A stretch of 64,000 nt of DNA from Globodera rostochiensis (Eukaryota > Nematoda > Chromadorea > Rhabditida > Heteroderidae): assembly GCA_018350325.1 (NCBI GenBank), contig JAEVLN010000005.1, forward strand, positions 940,142-1,004,141. Direction: 5' to 3'. The notes below the pieces were generated by a model. It was not told the DNA's origin. It was given only the letters and a program-made list of their open reading frames with translations, and did not search any database. Position numbers and translations under genes: made by a program. Position 1 is the stretch's first letter. Each line of letters begins with the position of its first letter. Shown one piece after another: positions 10,260 through 22,195 of the stretch.

Positions 10260-13200
10260 CGAAAAGATGTTTTAGAAACATTCAAATTGATTTATAAAAA
10301 TTTAAATTATCCATTATACTTAATTAATTTGTAATCCCAAGTCTATGGAAAGAATTTCGAGTGAAAATTTGTGCCAGACGTTCGGCTCATATGTACTTTA
10401 TTTTGAAATGAACACCGTGCTGCGAGTTTTGACTATTATTATTATAAAGAAAATTCCCCCTTTTTACTTTTTTAAAACAATTTTCTCGGGTCTTAGCCCC
10501 CCCCCCCTCCCTATAATTGGACATATTGCACATGACATGGTTTGCTCCACAATCCTTCGTGCTTATTAACATTAGCCATATTTGGGCTGTAAAAGTCCTG
10601 TGAACGCATGCATAATTAACGGTAACGGGAAGTGACAGCCGGAGCGGTTGGCAGAATAATTTTTCAAATATTGGTGCCATAAATTAAAAATATGAAAAAA
10701 TTTTCCACAAAAATATAAACTTGCATTTGGAAACCTTTTTTTTTAACAAAAAGTTTTGTGAAAATAAAATAAAAGTAATGGCATTTGAAATTTTAATATC
10801 GGAAAATAGTCGTGTTTTGACGGCTGCTACATAATTAATGAATAATTACCATGTCTTTTGATTCATTACACGCTTTTCTTAATGTGTAAAATAAATATAA
10901 ACAATTTACATTGATAAATATTCCTGCCTAGGAATATAAATTCAAATATTTTGTTGTTTTTATGTTGTAATTAATTTATTTTAAATTGCTTAATGTTAAA
11001 CACTCTTATTTTTCATTGTGCTAACAAATAAGCTCAATTATATCCTTAATTTAATACTTTGAATTTAACAAAAAAATGCAAAAAAATTAAAAATTCCATT
11101 TTAAACTTTTGTTTTTGGACCTTTTGACCTATTTACGAGTTAGTGAACATTTCGAAATTCCATTGAATTCCGAGAAAAAAGCATCGCTGTTTACGCAGAA
11201 TTTTTGTTCGCAGCGACCTGGCAGCAGCCAGCCATTCATTTGTGGTGCCAAAATATTCATTCCTTTTTGTGTGGCCGATTTTCCCACAGCAATTTCCTAT
11301 TTTCTCACCCCCCCCCCACATTTGGTGGCCCCACAAATCTTTTGGGCAGCATCGGCCCTCCCTCCACAAGCAAAGTGCCAATTATCCTAATGAATTGCTC
11401 CTTTCGGCTTCATTCTGCCGTTCGGCACGAGTGCCACACTTTTTATTTTTACACCACATTTGATTTTTTTTTGCTGAAACGATACCTCCCTCAGTCTTGA
11501 AGGGCACTACAGTCTCCTGAAAATATTTTTAATCTGGAAAATGAGGAAAATTTCTAAAACTCATCACATATATTCCGCATATCATTATTTATGTGTTCAA
11601 AAACTGCTCAAAACTCTATTATTTAGTAATACAATTTTATTTTAATTTTATCCAATTTACAATCAAATTTTTTTTAAATAAAATACTTTTTGCATTTTTT
11701 TATTATCAAATGGCATTTCAAACGCAATTTTTTGTGTATGTCATAAGCTCAGATTAACTTTTTTTTGGCTTCGCCCTATTCAGCGTCTAAGATTTGCTTT
11801 TTTTGCGTTATACCACCAAAAAAATTTGTTTTATACGCCCGTTTTGCATGACTTTAAATTTGTATAGCACTTTTTCCGGCATTTTTTCACATAAAATTAG
11901 CGAATTTCGATTTCAACAATGACATAAATTTCGTTTTTTTTTAATTTTTAGAATTCTTTCAACAATATTTGCATTTTTTAATTAATTAATATTGACGAAA
12001 TAAAAAGTCAGCATTTAAAAATCTTTTTATTTTTCAATATCTTTTTTCTTAATTTTGCCTTTTTATTAATCATGAGCTAGCTATTTTAGGTTTCATTCAA
12101 ATTTAAAAATTTTTCGATTAAATTATATTTATGTTAAAACAATTGAACGTTTGGCTTAACGCTTTTTATGCAATTCGTAAAAAATATAATTTTGTGGAAA
12201 GCAGCTGGAAAAGGCCGCCTTTTTCTCATTCATTGGACTCGTTATGGACATAAAATAGGTAGCTAATTTGGGTTCTTTTTAGACCACTAATTCCATGGCT
12301 ATCATTTTCATAATGGCAACTGAGAGATTTCAACAAATTGATTTTTCTCCCTTTTTTTACCTTTTTTAGGTTATGATTTTTTAGAATTTTGTGTTTTTTT
12401 TTTAATGAATTAATTATTCATTGTACAATTCATTAATTATGCTTTCGTTTTTTTTATTAATTTATTGTTTGGGGTTTATAACTTTAAATTAATTAAACAT
12501 CTCATTATGCAACGAAGCTTCTCTCTCTTTGTTTGGCATTTTGACGAAGCGGCAAAGTCAAATGGATTAAATGAATTCCCCCCCCCCCATCCGTAAAATG
12601 TCATATGAGAAGGACGTCTCGCGAAGAACGTCGTCCAGTTACCCAAATTATAAAAGTTGATGAAATTCAAGATCCTCTTTCTCGGAGAGCATTGTAAATT
12701 TTTGGAATTCATCTAAGTGCGCATTTTAATTTACTCTTTTTAGCATTAATTTTAAGAAAAATTTTGTTTTATCCTCTTGGAGTTATAATAATTATATTCT
12801 TTAAATGTTTTGATATTTATGCTCTATTTAAGTAAATATTTTTTATGTTTAAAATTGAATAAAATATAAGATTTAACCAAGATTTAGCTTACCTAATTCC
12901 TATTTTGCTACTTTGTTAAACGTTTTTAATCACTTTCTTTAAAATGTTTCATTTTTACACTTTGCGTGACTTTGTCTTTGTTTAAATAATACACAAATAA
13001 ATGCCCCACAAACCTAAATTGTGGCTGCCCTTCATCAAGCAAATAACGAACAAACATTCATTGTGCCATTCGCGCAATTTGCCTTTATAATTTGTAATAA
13101 TTCTTAGAAATTCTTTCTTCGTTTAAATTTCCATAACCCAACTAAATATTTTAAAAGATATAAACTTTAAAATGGGACCTAACTTTATTAAAATTGTCAA

Positions 13201-14290
13201 AGAAACTATTTAAGTTTAATTATTTATGAAAAAAATAAAGGAGCATATTTTCGTTAATCCCATTTTTAAAAACTCCCTAAGTCGTGATTTTCTAGAAGAT
13301 TCACAAAAACCGGCACTTCATCAAACCCAACAAATTCATCTTCAAACACGCAACCTTTTGGTCAAAAGCCGACAAATAAATTGGACAAAGGCATGGCACG
13401 GCGCACATGATGGGAAATGCGAATGTGTGCCGGCTGGAGTCGGGGGTGGAAGCGATCTTTGGCCCGGGACGGATGGGATGGAATTTCCGTTATTCCCATT
13501 CCCATTACGGGGGGGGGATGATTCTGATGAGAAGAGATGAGAACGGAAGGGATGGAAGAAGGAAGCCCTTTCTCATCGTTCGCCATCAAAGTCCCCCCAG
13601 GGGGTGGGGCGTCTGGTTTCCTGTCTCGCGTCCCCCCCCCCCCCCTTACTCTTATTCCACATGGCCTTAAGTTTTGAGATTTACTTAATTTCATGAAAGT
13701 CGTCGACCAATTTAGGTTACTTGAGGGCGAAATTTTTTTGTATTTTCAAAAAATGTTGAACATATTTTTATAATTATGTTGGTTCTTATTTATTATCAAG
13801 CCCAATTAAAGCCAACAGATTTTTTTTATTCAATTAGGTAGAGTATTTATTTTTATTTTTACAAAGAAAAATTTTGCATTTTCACTATCATATCTAGTAG
13901 CTATGATAAATCCAAGTTTAAAATCGTTTAAAATTTTGAAGAAAAACTTTTTTTCTTTTAATTATTTAATTTATTCGCTATTGTGGCGAACAGATTTGGC
14001 TTTAAATGTTTAAATTGTAACGATTTTTCGATTTTCCACAAAGTTCTGAAAGTTTAAATTCAATTTTTGTTGCCTTAGATGTTTGGATATGCACCGAATT
14101 TGGAATTCTTATTAAATTAAAATTGGATTCGTCTCAGCCAAAAATGTTAAAAACGATTTTTTTTTCGATTTGACAGTTTTTTTTGTTTTATATAAATGTT
14201 TTGGAACAGAACGTTGTTGTTTTCATCGTATTTTTCCATTTTCTCACCGTCCTTTTTTCCTCCATTCTGTTGAAATGAGAAAATGGTCAT

Positions 14291-14519
14291 TTAAAGTGCA
14301 TTTTTTTGCTTTTGCTTTATGTGGAGCAAAATAGGAACGCCGTAAAATGAACCCGCAAAAGCAAATATGTAACACAAATGATGTGACCCCATGAAAATGG
14401 CGTTCCCCGCCAAAAGAAGAGCACCAAAAAGCATTAACAAAATCGCCTGCGGTGCTGAATTCCAAAAACGTATCCCGCGGCCCATTAGAATTGGACAAAC
14501 TGTCAAAAATTTGCTGAAG
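14291..14519 (-). CDS. Candidate exon of a membrane protein
   Basis: An open minus-strand frame in a GC-richer island codes for at least one and probably two membrane spans (AILLMLFGALLLAGNAIF; LCYIFAFAGSFYGVPILLHI) followed by a basic end, KQKQKN. The lead-in is PILMGRGIRFWNSAPQ. The hydrophobic pattern is unlike the chance frames around it. I cannot assign a family, find its start, or link it to other exons. Confidence 0.3.
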
Positions 14520-15780
14520 AAATGGCTTAAGGCATGAATTTTAACAAAATTTGCAGTCAGAAAATCCGATCCCCCTGGGAATTTTGCGGAATTTTGTTGT
14601 TCACTTTGGATTTTGGCCCTTTTTTACGGGATTTCTTATTAGAGAAACTTTTCGGGGATTTGTCCCTAAACCTTCGGATGACGCAACTAAAAAGTATAGC
14701 CCCCCCCCCTAAGCTTAATCATAAGAATTATTTTAAAATGCGTCCAATAATTGCCAAATTCTTATGTAATAAAACATTTTGTTTGGACGTAATTAAATTG
14801 TAAAATAAATTCTCCCAAGTATTTATGTTCAAAATTTCCAACCTTTTTCTCACAGTTAGCATTAACATCAACAATATTTGCTTTTTCCCCACAACAACAA
14901 TCGAAAATTTGAGTCGCTTCGCTTGTTGAAATGCCCCAAAAAGTAGTAAGTAAATAAGGCTTAAAAATGTCACCCCAAAAATTCGGTGGAAAAAATAAAT
15001 GCATTTTGAAATATTTTCAATTTTTATTGAATTATTTGCCAAATTTCCATATTTTTATTCTTCTCTCCAGAAGATTAAATCTCCATTTTTATGACTTTTA
15101 ATCTCCACAATGTTTCATTAAAAATGGTTGAGCTCAGAGCAAACAAAAAAGATTTTTAATTCTATATATATAATTAAAAATACTAAAAATCTCTAAAATA
15201 AATAAAAAAATGCAAAACTGCAAACCCGCTAAACATTATTTATTTTAAATTAAATGACGCTTTAAAACAAATTTTAAAAAACATTTCAAAAAGCTCAACT
15301 TTTTAATAATTTTATTATTATTAAAATGGAATTGTTATTCTTTTTTATAATGCCCCCGCGGGGTCTTTCTCCGTTCAAAACACAAGAACTCCTCCCACTC
15401 TCGCTCGAGGTTAAAATGCCTCATTATAGCAAAATTGCACATTTTAACGGTGCCAATTTGTGTTTTTTTTTCGTCAATTATATCTGTGGTTTTAATGCCA
15501 AAAGTGCCACAAACTTTTGTTTATGAATATTCTATTCATGTTAAGCCAAGATTTTACAGAAAATTAATTATTCAAATTAATTTTGACTTTTTTGTCGCAA
15601 GAAAAGATTTTTTTTGTGAAATTTTAGTCCAAAGATGACACGTTGAAATAGACAGAAATTCATAGGATTCTTTCTAACTACTTATAATATAAAATCCAAA
15701 ATTTTCTTTTTTTCGACAAAATATTTTTTATTTTTTAACAGATCTAAAATTGAATTTGCTTCAAAAATTGCCAAAAAAAA

Positions 15781-18608
15781 ATGCTGGACAGTTACCCTCC
15801 GTTTGGTGCCGATGCCGCTGCATATCGGCGTCGGCCAAGCAGCGCCAATCACTGTAACCCAAAGATGCCAGAAGCGGTGGAGCCGACAATTGCCGAAAAG
15901 TAGAAACGCTTTACACTAATAGGAATATATAAAATAAATTTTTGCAAAAAAGGCATCTAGAGAATGGGCCGCCATCTTTTGCTGCTTATTACAGATACAC
16001 ATCGAATCGCAGTGACAAAATGCTGCGAAATGCATCTCAACCGCGTCGCTGTAATTCTCAACGTGTGCCGTCCGCTAATCACCGCATATCGTTGGGTGCC
16101 ATAACAGCGACAACACTCACGCCACAATCATCGGCAGTGACCACAGATAATGGCAACAATCAACAATATGAGCCCCATATTTGCGTGCCGAACAGGTTGG
16201 CACTGTTTTTAAAGCAAAAAATCCAAAATTCTTAAAATTCCTTGAACCCTTTATACATAAATATTTTCATTTGAATTTAAAGAACCCTGAAAAACATGTT
16301 GACGAGGTAAAACAATTAGAATTGTAATTTTAATGCACAGCGATTTCAACACATTCCGATATAATTTTATTTACTCTGAACACCAAAAATTATCAGTCAG
16401 CTACATATGTACACATATCAGTTGAAGGGGTCTATTTATGAACACTTTATGTAATTTTTCTCAACCAACAGTTTAGGTGCTTTAAAGATGAAGTAACATT
16501 TTTAATCCATGAACTAATGCTTTTCGATCATAGTTCGGGTTAATTTAATATTAACATCTTTCTAAAACACAGGCTAAAAATTCTTTTCAATTAAATTATT
16601 TTATAACTCATCACATATTACTATAATTAAATATTGCGTTTTTATAAAAAATCCTCATTTTGGTACACATTTCTGCCTATTTTGGCACTTCACCATTATG
16701 ATAATTGTATCGCGGATGGGTGAAGGGTTGTTGGAACAGCTAATGGAATTAGTGCCAAAAATTTATATACGAATATGATGGCATTCTGTCCCCCGTTTTA
16801 GACACGCGGTGGAGCGCAGTCAATCCCAATTGAGCCAACCGAGCGGCACGCGCGTGCTGGACCAGCCGCACGAAGCGGCATCCCAACGACGTTCCAGGTG
16901 CAGTTTCTGGTCGATGAATTTGGCAATTAATATCTTGTACATAAACAAATTGCAATAAACATTTTTTCAATCCAAATAATTCGTGGTTAAATCCGGAGAT
17001 TCCGTGTGGAAATGGGGATTGGTGAGTACGAAACAATTTACGCATTCAAAACTGCTATACTGAATTGGCCCACATTAGAGATGTAACCGGTTTTCGGATT
17101 CCGGACAATTTTTAGGCATTCAATTAAACATCTCTGACGCCTACACAAATTGTCCCAGACATACATATATGACTAATTTGGATAAATCGAATAAGAAATG
17201 TATTACCTATGTATATTAAGTTTAGGCGTTCATATGACGTGAATGCCCAGCGACGATCCCCGATGAATGGCGCCGGGCTTGGCGGACCCGGCGGAATCGC
17301 AGACCAAACGGCACATCCACAGACACAGCTTACCCTCGTGCTCATGGGAGCTCCTCGGGTTAGTTATAGAAAACAATTATTTTGTGGAACAGCAAAGAAA
17401 ACATCAATTAGCATGAATGCGATCTTTGAAAATGTTGTTCTGCTGTGTACAGGTCGGAAAATCGGCGCTTGTCAACCAATTCTTGTGGGAAGGCTTTCTC
17501 AACGATTACCGTCCCACGGTGGAGGAGTTCAATTGGGTGGAGTACGGTAGTGACGAGCCGGACACCCCGCAACTCTTGCTGCAGCTGATCGATTCGTCAG
17601 GAAGTCGAGATTTTTTGGCCATGCGACACCTCTATTATCGCATCGGAGATGCTTTTATGGTACATATATTTTTAATACTTACGCATCGACGATTTTTAAT
17701 AAATATATTCAAAGAAAAAGAATAGGGTTTTAAAAATTTTACCGAGATTTTTAGTGATCTCGATTGAATCGATCGGTCTTCAAGTCTATGCAAATTGGTA
17801 CCTATTTCAGGTCGTTTACTCAGTCAATGACCCGAACAGCTTTGATGAGGCGCTGATAATGATTCGCGAAATTGAGCAGTACAATTCCAAAAATGTGAGA
17901 AAAAATAAATTTAAAAATGTGCACATAATACACAACTAACTCTTTTAATAAAATTACTTAATAAATGAAAAGTATATTGCATTTAATTCAAAAAGGCTCC
18001 TTTAGGCCCCAATTTTGTTGGTGGCTAACAAAAGCGATTTGCTGATGGTCAGCGATTCGCCGTCCAATCTGTCCGATTCGAACGGTGCCACTGGCGGTGG
18101 CTGTGGCGCGTCAACCCCAAAATCGATGGCATCAACGACAAGCGCCGGCGGAAGATTGGAGACCGACGCCGACACGGAACATCAACGGTTGCTGAACAGT
18201 GTCCGCCGAATGCGCATTTCTGCCAAAAATTTGGAGCAGGTATTTTTAACAAGAAGTTTTTACATATATTTATTATTTTATCGATACTTCAGGTCAAGGG
18301 GGCCTTTACGTGGCTGATCGACACTCTTGTGCGTCGATCGCAAATCACAACTTTGCCACTTCGGGACAGTCGCTCATCGGACGCCAATTTGAGTACGGCT
18401 GCATCGGTGCGCAAGGCATTGACACGTCGGCGCCAATCGCTTCCGTCACGGCGTACCGCCAGGTAACATTAAATTGTCTTTATTTATTTGCTTTTTTGGT
18501 TGACAAAATTAGAATATTTTAAGCGAGCTTGGCATCGATGAGGAAACGCTGCGCCGTTTGATGCGTCGGCATGACAAGCAACAACGGCACGCTTGCGTGA
18601 TTCAGTGA
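15781..18608 (+). CDS. Ras-like small GTPase (DiRas/RASD-like) with long N-terminus and CaaX box
   Basis: Nine exons join in phase: 15781-15899, 15953-16195, 16802-16897, 17226-17358, 17453-17659, 17811-17894, 18006-18239, 18293-18462 and 18524-18608, giving 456 residues. About 190 N-terminal residues are low-complexity and Arg/Ser/Gln-rich. The GTPase fold follows: P-loop GAPRVGKSA (split by an intron after PR), effector loop RPTVEEF, switch II LIDSSGSRDF, NKSD, and SAKN. The residue after DSSG is Ser, not the catalytic Gln, as in DiRas and RASD proteins, which predicts weak intrinsic GTP hydrolysis. A Ser/Gly/Thr-rich insert of about 45 residues lies between NKSD and SAK. The basic tail ends CVIQ, a CaaX prenylation signal, so the protein should be membrane-anchored. 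Family assignment between DiRas and RASD/Rhes is open. Confidence 0.88.
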
Positions 18609-19110
18609 CATCGTCAGGAACAGAAATTGTGCCAAAAACTTCTAACAATTCATTATTCTTATATTCCATTTGGGTGTTGCCAAATCATTGCTTGAATTTT
18701 GGATTTGTTAGAAATAATCTTTATAAAATCCGAAAAATTTTGGTGTGCAGGGAAAATTGGTTTGTTTTTGTTGATGATATGACAACATCTCACATATAGA
18801 GTAGTTAAACCATAAATTTGCATTTAAAATGCTAAGAATAATTTAATTTTATGTAAATTTTTTATTATTTCTGATAGCTTGAATTTTTTGTGAATATTTT
18901 TATGTATGAATAAAAACCATTCTTTTGTTTTGAATATGAATAAACTTCTGGCTCTACTTCAGTTTATGCGTCCAATCGAAGAAATTGCTTTGATGTACAC
19001 CAACGTTTTTCACAAAAATTGAACAAGATTTAATATGTTTGACAGAAAATTTTTAAATTCCCGTAAGGTATTCATAAAAAATAACTATCTTAAAGTACCC
19101 AAAACTAAAG
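18609..19110. other. 3' region of the GTPase gene and spacer
   Basis: No first or second membrane span of the following receptor can be found here. The open frames are short and unlike protein. Confidence 0.4.
18909..18914 (+). other. Possible polyadenylation signal of the GTPase gene
   Basis: An aataaa hexamer lies 300 bases after the stop codon and before the next exon on the same strand. Confidence 0.35.
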
Positions 19111-19798
19111 TAAATTCAATTATGCCGCTGGACTCTCTTTCATTTTGATGCTTTTAACGGGGCTTGAACGATTGTTTATTGGGCTTTTCCCACTTCGGTA
19201 AATAAATATAATTTAAGAATATCGGTTACATAAAACTCGAAGTATTTTTTTAATCTCAATTATTTAGGGATTTTAATTTTATGTTTATTTATGTGCTTCC
19301 AATTTGCTGTTTTTGCAGCATTGGAAGCAGTTCCTATTTTGTTGCTATTCTTTTGCTTATTGTTATTATTTATGCATTAATTGCGATTATAATCTTTTTT
19401 CGAAAAGGTTATTTAAATTAATTAATATATTATATTTTAAAATAATTTTTAGCCCCTCCCAACTCCAACTCGGCTCAGTTCAACGCGCGAATATTCCGTT
19501 CACTTTTTGCAATTGTTTCTGTTAATTTTGGCGGATATATTGTGACACTTTTATTTCTTTTTCTTTTTTATTCGTTTATGGATAATCCGATGCTTTTATG
19601 GAGCTCAACTCAAATTGTTGGCCTTTTTGCACAAATCAGTGCCGCATCGGATGCACCGATCCTTTATTTTACGAGGTAAAAACACTTTACCTATTTTCTT
19701 AAATAATTAATTAATTTAGTTCGGCATATCGTAAGGCTTTTCGCGAACAATTTGCATTCTTATTCAGAAATTCTGCAGTGACTCACATTTTTAATTAA
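19111..19798 (+). pseudogene. Srsx-like serpentine receptor, 3' part only
   Basis: Four exons join in phase: 19111-19197, 19268-19407, 19453-19675 and 19720-19798 (TAA). They code for a span ending LLTGLERLFIGLFPLR, which fits the third span of nematode Srsx receptors (usual form GIDRL..LFP), then FIYVLPICCFC, a long hydrophobic run, ARIFRSLFAIVSVNFGGYI and the typical end APILYFTSSAYRKAFREQF. About 176 residues are present; the family usually has around 300. The N-terminus with the first two spans is not seen upstream, and the region between spans three and five is short. The acceptor of the first exon (actaaag) is weak. It is either a decayed gene or a gene with unrecognised 5' exons. Srsx proteins are chemoreceptor-type, seven-span membrane proteins. 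Confidence 0.65.
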
Positions 19799-20554
19799 GA
19801 ATGAAAAATTATTTTTTTTCTTTAATTTCTTTTGAATTGAATAATAAATTTTATTAAATTTTGTAAACTTATTTTAGCTTTTCTATCTTTATTGATTTCC
19901 TCTTACAATTATAAATATTTTTTTTATAAAAAATATCAAAAATAATTTCGCAAAATATCGATCTTTGGAATGCATTTTTAGTCCAACAAAAAGTCTTTTT
20001 TAGGGGTGATTTTTGGGTGAGAAAATTTTTTTGATTGGATTTAGTTAAAATGTGTTCGGTTTTATGTGCTAAAATCCCCGAAATATTTTTATTTTCTCGC
20101 TCTTAAGTCGCTCTAATTCAAATTTTCTTCTCTCAAAAGATGTAATTCCCCTCATAATAAATGCACATAATATGTAAATAATAAAAAATAGCAAAGCATA
20201 TGAATTTTCTGGGGGGGGGGGGCTACACTTTCTTTGCTTGCATTTATCTGCAATGAAAAAAGTTATAATTGTCACTTTTTTGGAAAACATTTTTTCCACG
20301 AATGTTTTTGAACATTTATTTTTACACCATCGGGATTGTTTGTTATTTGTTATAAACTTTTTTTATTGTTAAAAAACAAAGATTGTTTATGTAATGAAAC
20401 GTAAATAAAGAAAATAATATTTAAAAGAAAAAGCAAAAATTTTCCACTCAATCAAACTGGTTTGGAGTTGTGCAGAAAAATATTTTGTCGAGCAATATTT
20501 TGTTTTGACAAAATATTTGTACGAAAAATTGGTGAACTTTGGTCGGCTGTGACA
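19799..20554. other. Spacer before the secreted-peptide cluster
   Basis: AT-rich, with a 12-base G run at 20211-20222. No exon seen. Confidence 0.4.
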
Positions 20555-20564
20555 TATATATAAA
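20555..20564 (+). promoter_or_regulatory. TATA box of peptide gene 1
   Basis: tatatataaa lies about 60 bases before the start codon. All three genes of the cluster have a TATA box at a similar distance. Confidence 0.6.
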
Positions 20565-20619
20565 TCGAATTTTATTTCTTATAAATAGCCCAAAAAATCG
20601 GAATTTTCCTTTAACAAAA

Positions 20620-20969
20620 ATGCTCTCGCTGCGTTTTATCGCTGTTTTGTTGCTGTTCAGCCTTAGTGCCATGATTGGATTGAACAATTTGGTTGACGGA
20701 CATGGGCACAACGACGACACACAACAGTCCCACATTATCCATACGAGGCGTATGTTTTTAATTTAAGAAAATAAATCTGTATTTAATCTGCATTTTCACA
20801 TTACATAACTAAAATATCAATAATTTTGGGATATTTGGTTTGATTTAAACAAAACAAAACAAAAATTATTTCTTTTTCAGGTGCGGTTCCTCATGGAGCA
20901 CATGAACAAGGTCATAGATTTAGCGGGCATGGAGAACATGAACAAGTCCATGAATTTGGTAGTCATTGA
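20620..20969 (+). CDS. Secreted His/Gly-rich peptide precursor (cluster member 1)
   Basis: Exons 20620-20749 and 20881-20969 (TGA) give 72 residues; the intron is phase 1 and splits an Arg codon as C|GT. Exon 1 codes for a signal peptide (MLSLRFIAVLLLFSLSAMIG) and a short pro-region with DGHGHNDD, ending TR. The junction adds a second Arg, making an RR site, after which the predicted mature peptide starts AVPHGAHEQGH. It consists of two imperfect 12-residue repeats (HGAHEQGHRFSG, then HGEHEQVHEFGS) and ends in His, encoded by a 36-bp tandem repeat. Many His residues could bind metal. Leader, intron phase, split codon and TATA box match the next two genes. The function is not known. Confidence 0.8.
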
Positions 20970-21718
20970 TCATTTTAATGATTGTTGAAGCCTTTATAAG
21001 TTGAGACGCTATGCGAATAAAGCCGCTTTACTAATAAATAAATTAAAAACGCCGAGTCTATGAATTTAATTTTACCATTGTTTGGTTACACAATTACATT
21101 TGAGTTCATTTATTGCTGAAATAGAAATGTTTGTTGATTAGACGGGTGGGATCGTGATTTTTTGGACCGTGATTCAGCGGGACGAGAAGCCGGAATAATT
21201 AGTTTTAAATAATTGCTTCAACATCCAAAAATAAACATTAAAAAAATGGAGCCCAATCATAAGAAGGAGTTTCAAAAACAATGATCAAATTTAGTCGTAA
21301 AATAGAAATTCCGGTTCCGTCTCAGTCCCGTGCTACCGTAGTTTTGCTTTGACTTAAGCAAGGGTCTTCCTTCGCCTTCTCGTCCCGGTTTTCGGGCCTG
21401 GATTGCAAAAAAAACCGGAACAATTAATTTCGCTTTTTTTTTTAAAACGCGTTTATATTTTTTAAAAGCCTAGATACATTTTCTACATTTATCTTTAAAT
21501 TTATAAAAATTAAAAAAAGTTAATAGTAATTTAAAACAAATCCCAATTATGTGAAATTAAAACGGAAATTGTTGCTTAATGCCCCTAAGTGTTTGTAAGC
21601 TTTGACCTTGGCCTCTTTAGAGACAATTTTTTTCATTTGGTTTTAACAAATTAGGTTAAATAAGATGTCTACAGAAATGATAAATTGAAATTTGATGACA
21701 TGGAACAAAAATATCGCC
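20970..21718. other. Spacer between peptide genes 1 and 2
   Basis: cgggacgagaag near 21178 recurs inverted (cttctcgtcccg) near 21378, which may mark a small decayed inverted-repeat element. No exon is seen. Confidence 0.35.
21016..21021 (+). other. Polyadenylation signal of peptide gene 1
   Basis: aataaa lies about 50 bases after the stop codon. Confidence 0.6.
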
Positions 21719-21727
21719 TATATAAAA
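21719..21727 (+). promoter_or_regulatory. TATA box of peptide gene 2
   Basis: tatataaaa lies about 79 bases before the start codon, in the same relative place as in the neighbouring peptide genes. Confidence 0.6.
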
Positions 21728-21797
21728 ACTCATATAGCCTCCCTGATTTTATTAAAAGTCTTAAAATCGCCGAAAACCCACTGAACTCTTCACGAAA

Positions 21798-22195
21798 ATG
21801 TCTCCTCATCGTTTTTTCGCACTTTTTTTGTTGGTTTTGGTAGCTTTGGTTGGAATGAACAAAGCGTTGGACGGCATGGAAAATATGGCTGCTATTGGCG
21901 AGTCGAACGAGGCGGCCGCCGCTTTATCCGGCGTCTTTCGAGTTGTCCGTAAGTCCCCCCCCCCTTTTGGTTTAGCTTCAAAATAAGAAAATATACCCGC
22001 CAACTACTTGAAAGAGTATAATTAGAATCATTTCCGCTAAAAGAAGTCGCATCCGTTAAGTGCCTTCAACTTTTTCCCTAAAATTGGTCAATTTTTGTTG
22101 CTTCAGGTCAAGTTAAGGATAATCGCCGTTGCCAGCGTTGTCCTTGTCACATCCATTTTTGTCACAATTGTCCCAATTGCAACGGAAAGAAATAA
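21798..22195 (+). CDS. Secreted Cys-rich peptide precursor (cluster member 2)
   Basis: Exons 21798-21948 and 22107-22195 (TAA) give 79 residues; the intron is phase 1 and splits an Arg codon as C|GT. Exon 1 codes for a signal peptide (MSPHRFFALFLLVLVALVG) that resembles that of member 1 (RF.A..LL....A..G.N....DG) and an Ala/Glu-rich pro-region ending RVV. The mature part has six Cys in 15 residues (CQRCPCHIHFCHNCPNC) with three His. It could form disulfides or bind a metal such as zinc. It ends NGKK; removal of the two Lys would expose Gly, the usual donor for C-terminal amidation. The second exon has the same length, 89 bp, as that of member 1 but an unrelated sequence. No known family is recognised. 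Confidence 0.8.

Larger units (their letters stand above)
9497..15780. other. Long AT-rich intergenic stretch with a few exon-like islands
   Basis: Most of these 6.3 kb is AT-rich with long T and A runs. GC-richer islands lie near 10380-10660, 11150-11440, 12480-12700, 13380-13680 and 14290-14530, and contain open frames on one or both strands, but I could not join them by compatible splice sites. They may be exons of one or more long-intron genes, decayed genes, or chance. Poly-C or poly-G runs occur near 10499, 11310, 12579, 13509, 13632-13645 and 14700. Confidence 0.4.

Noticed and set aside
13226..13694. Overlapping plus and minus frames of 87-110 codons
   Set aside because: They run through G and C homopolymers on both strands and show no consistent splice sites; kept only as a GC-rich island.
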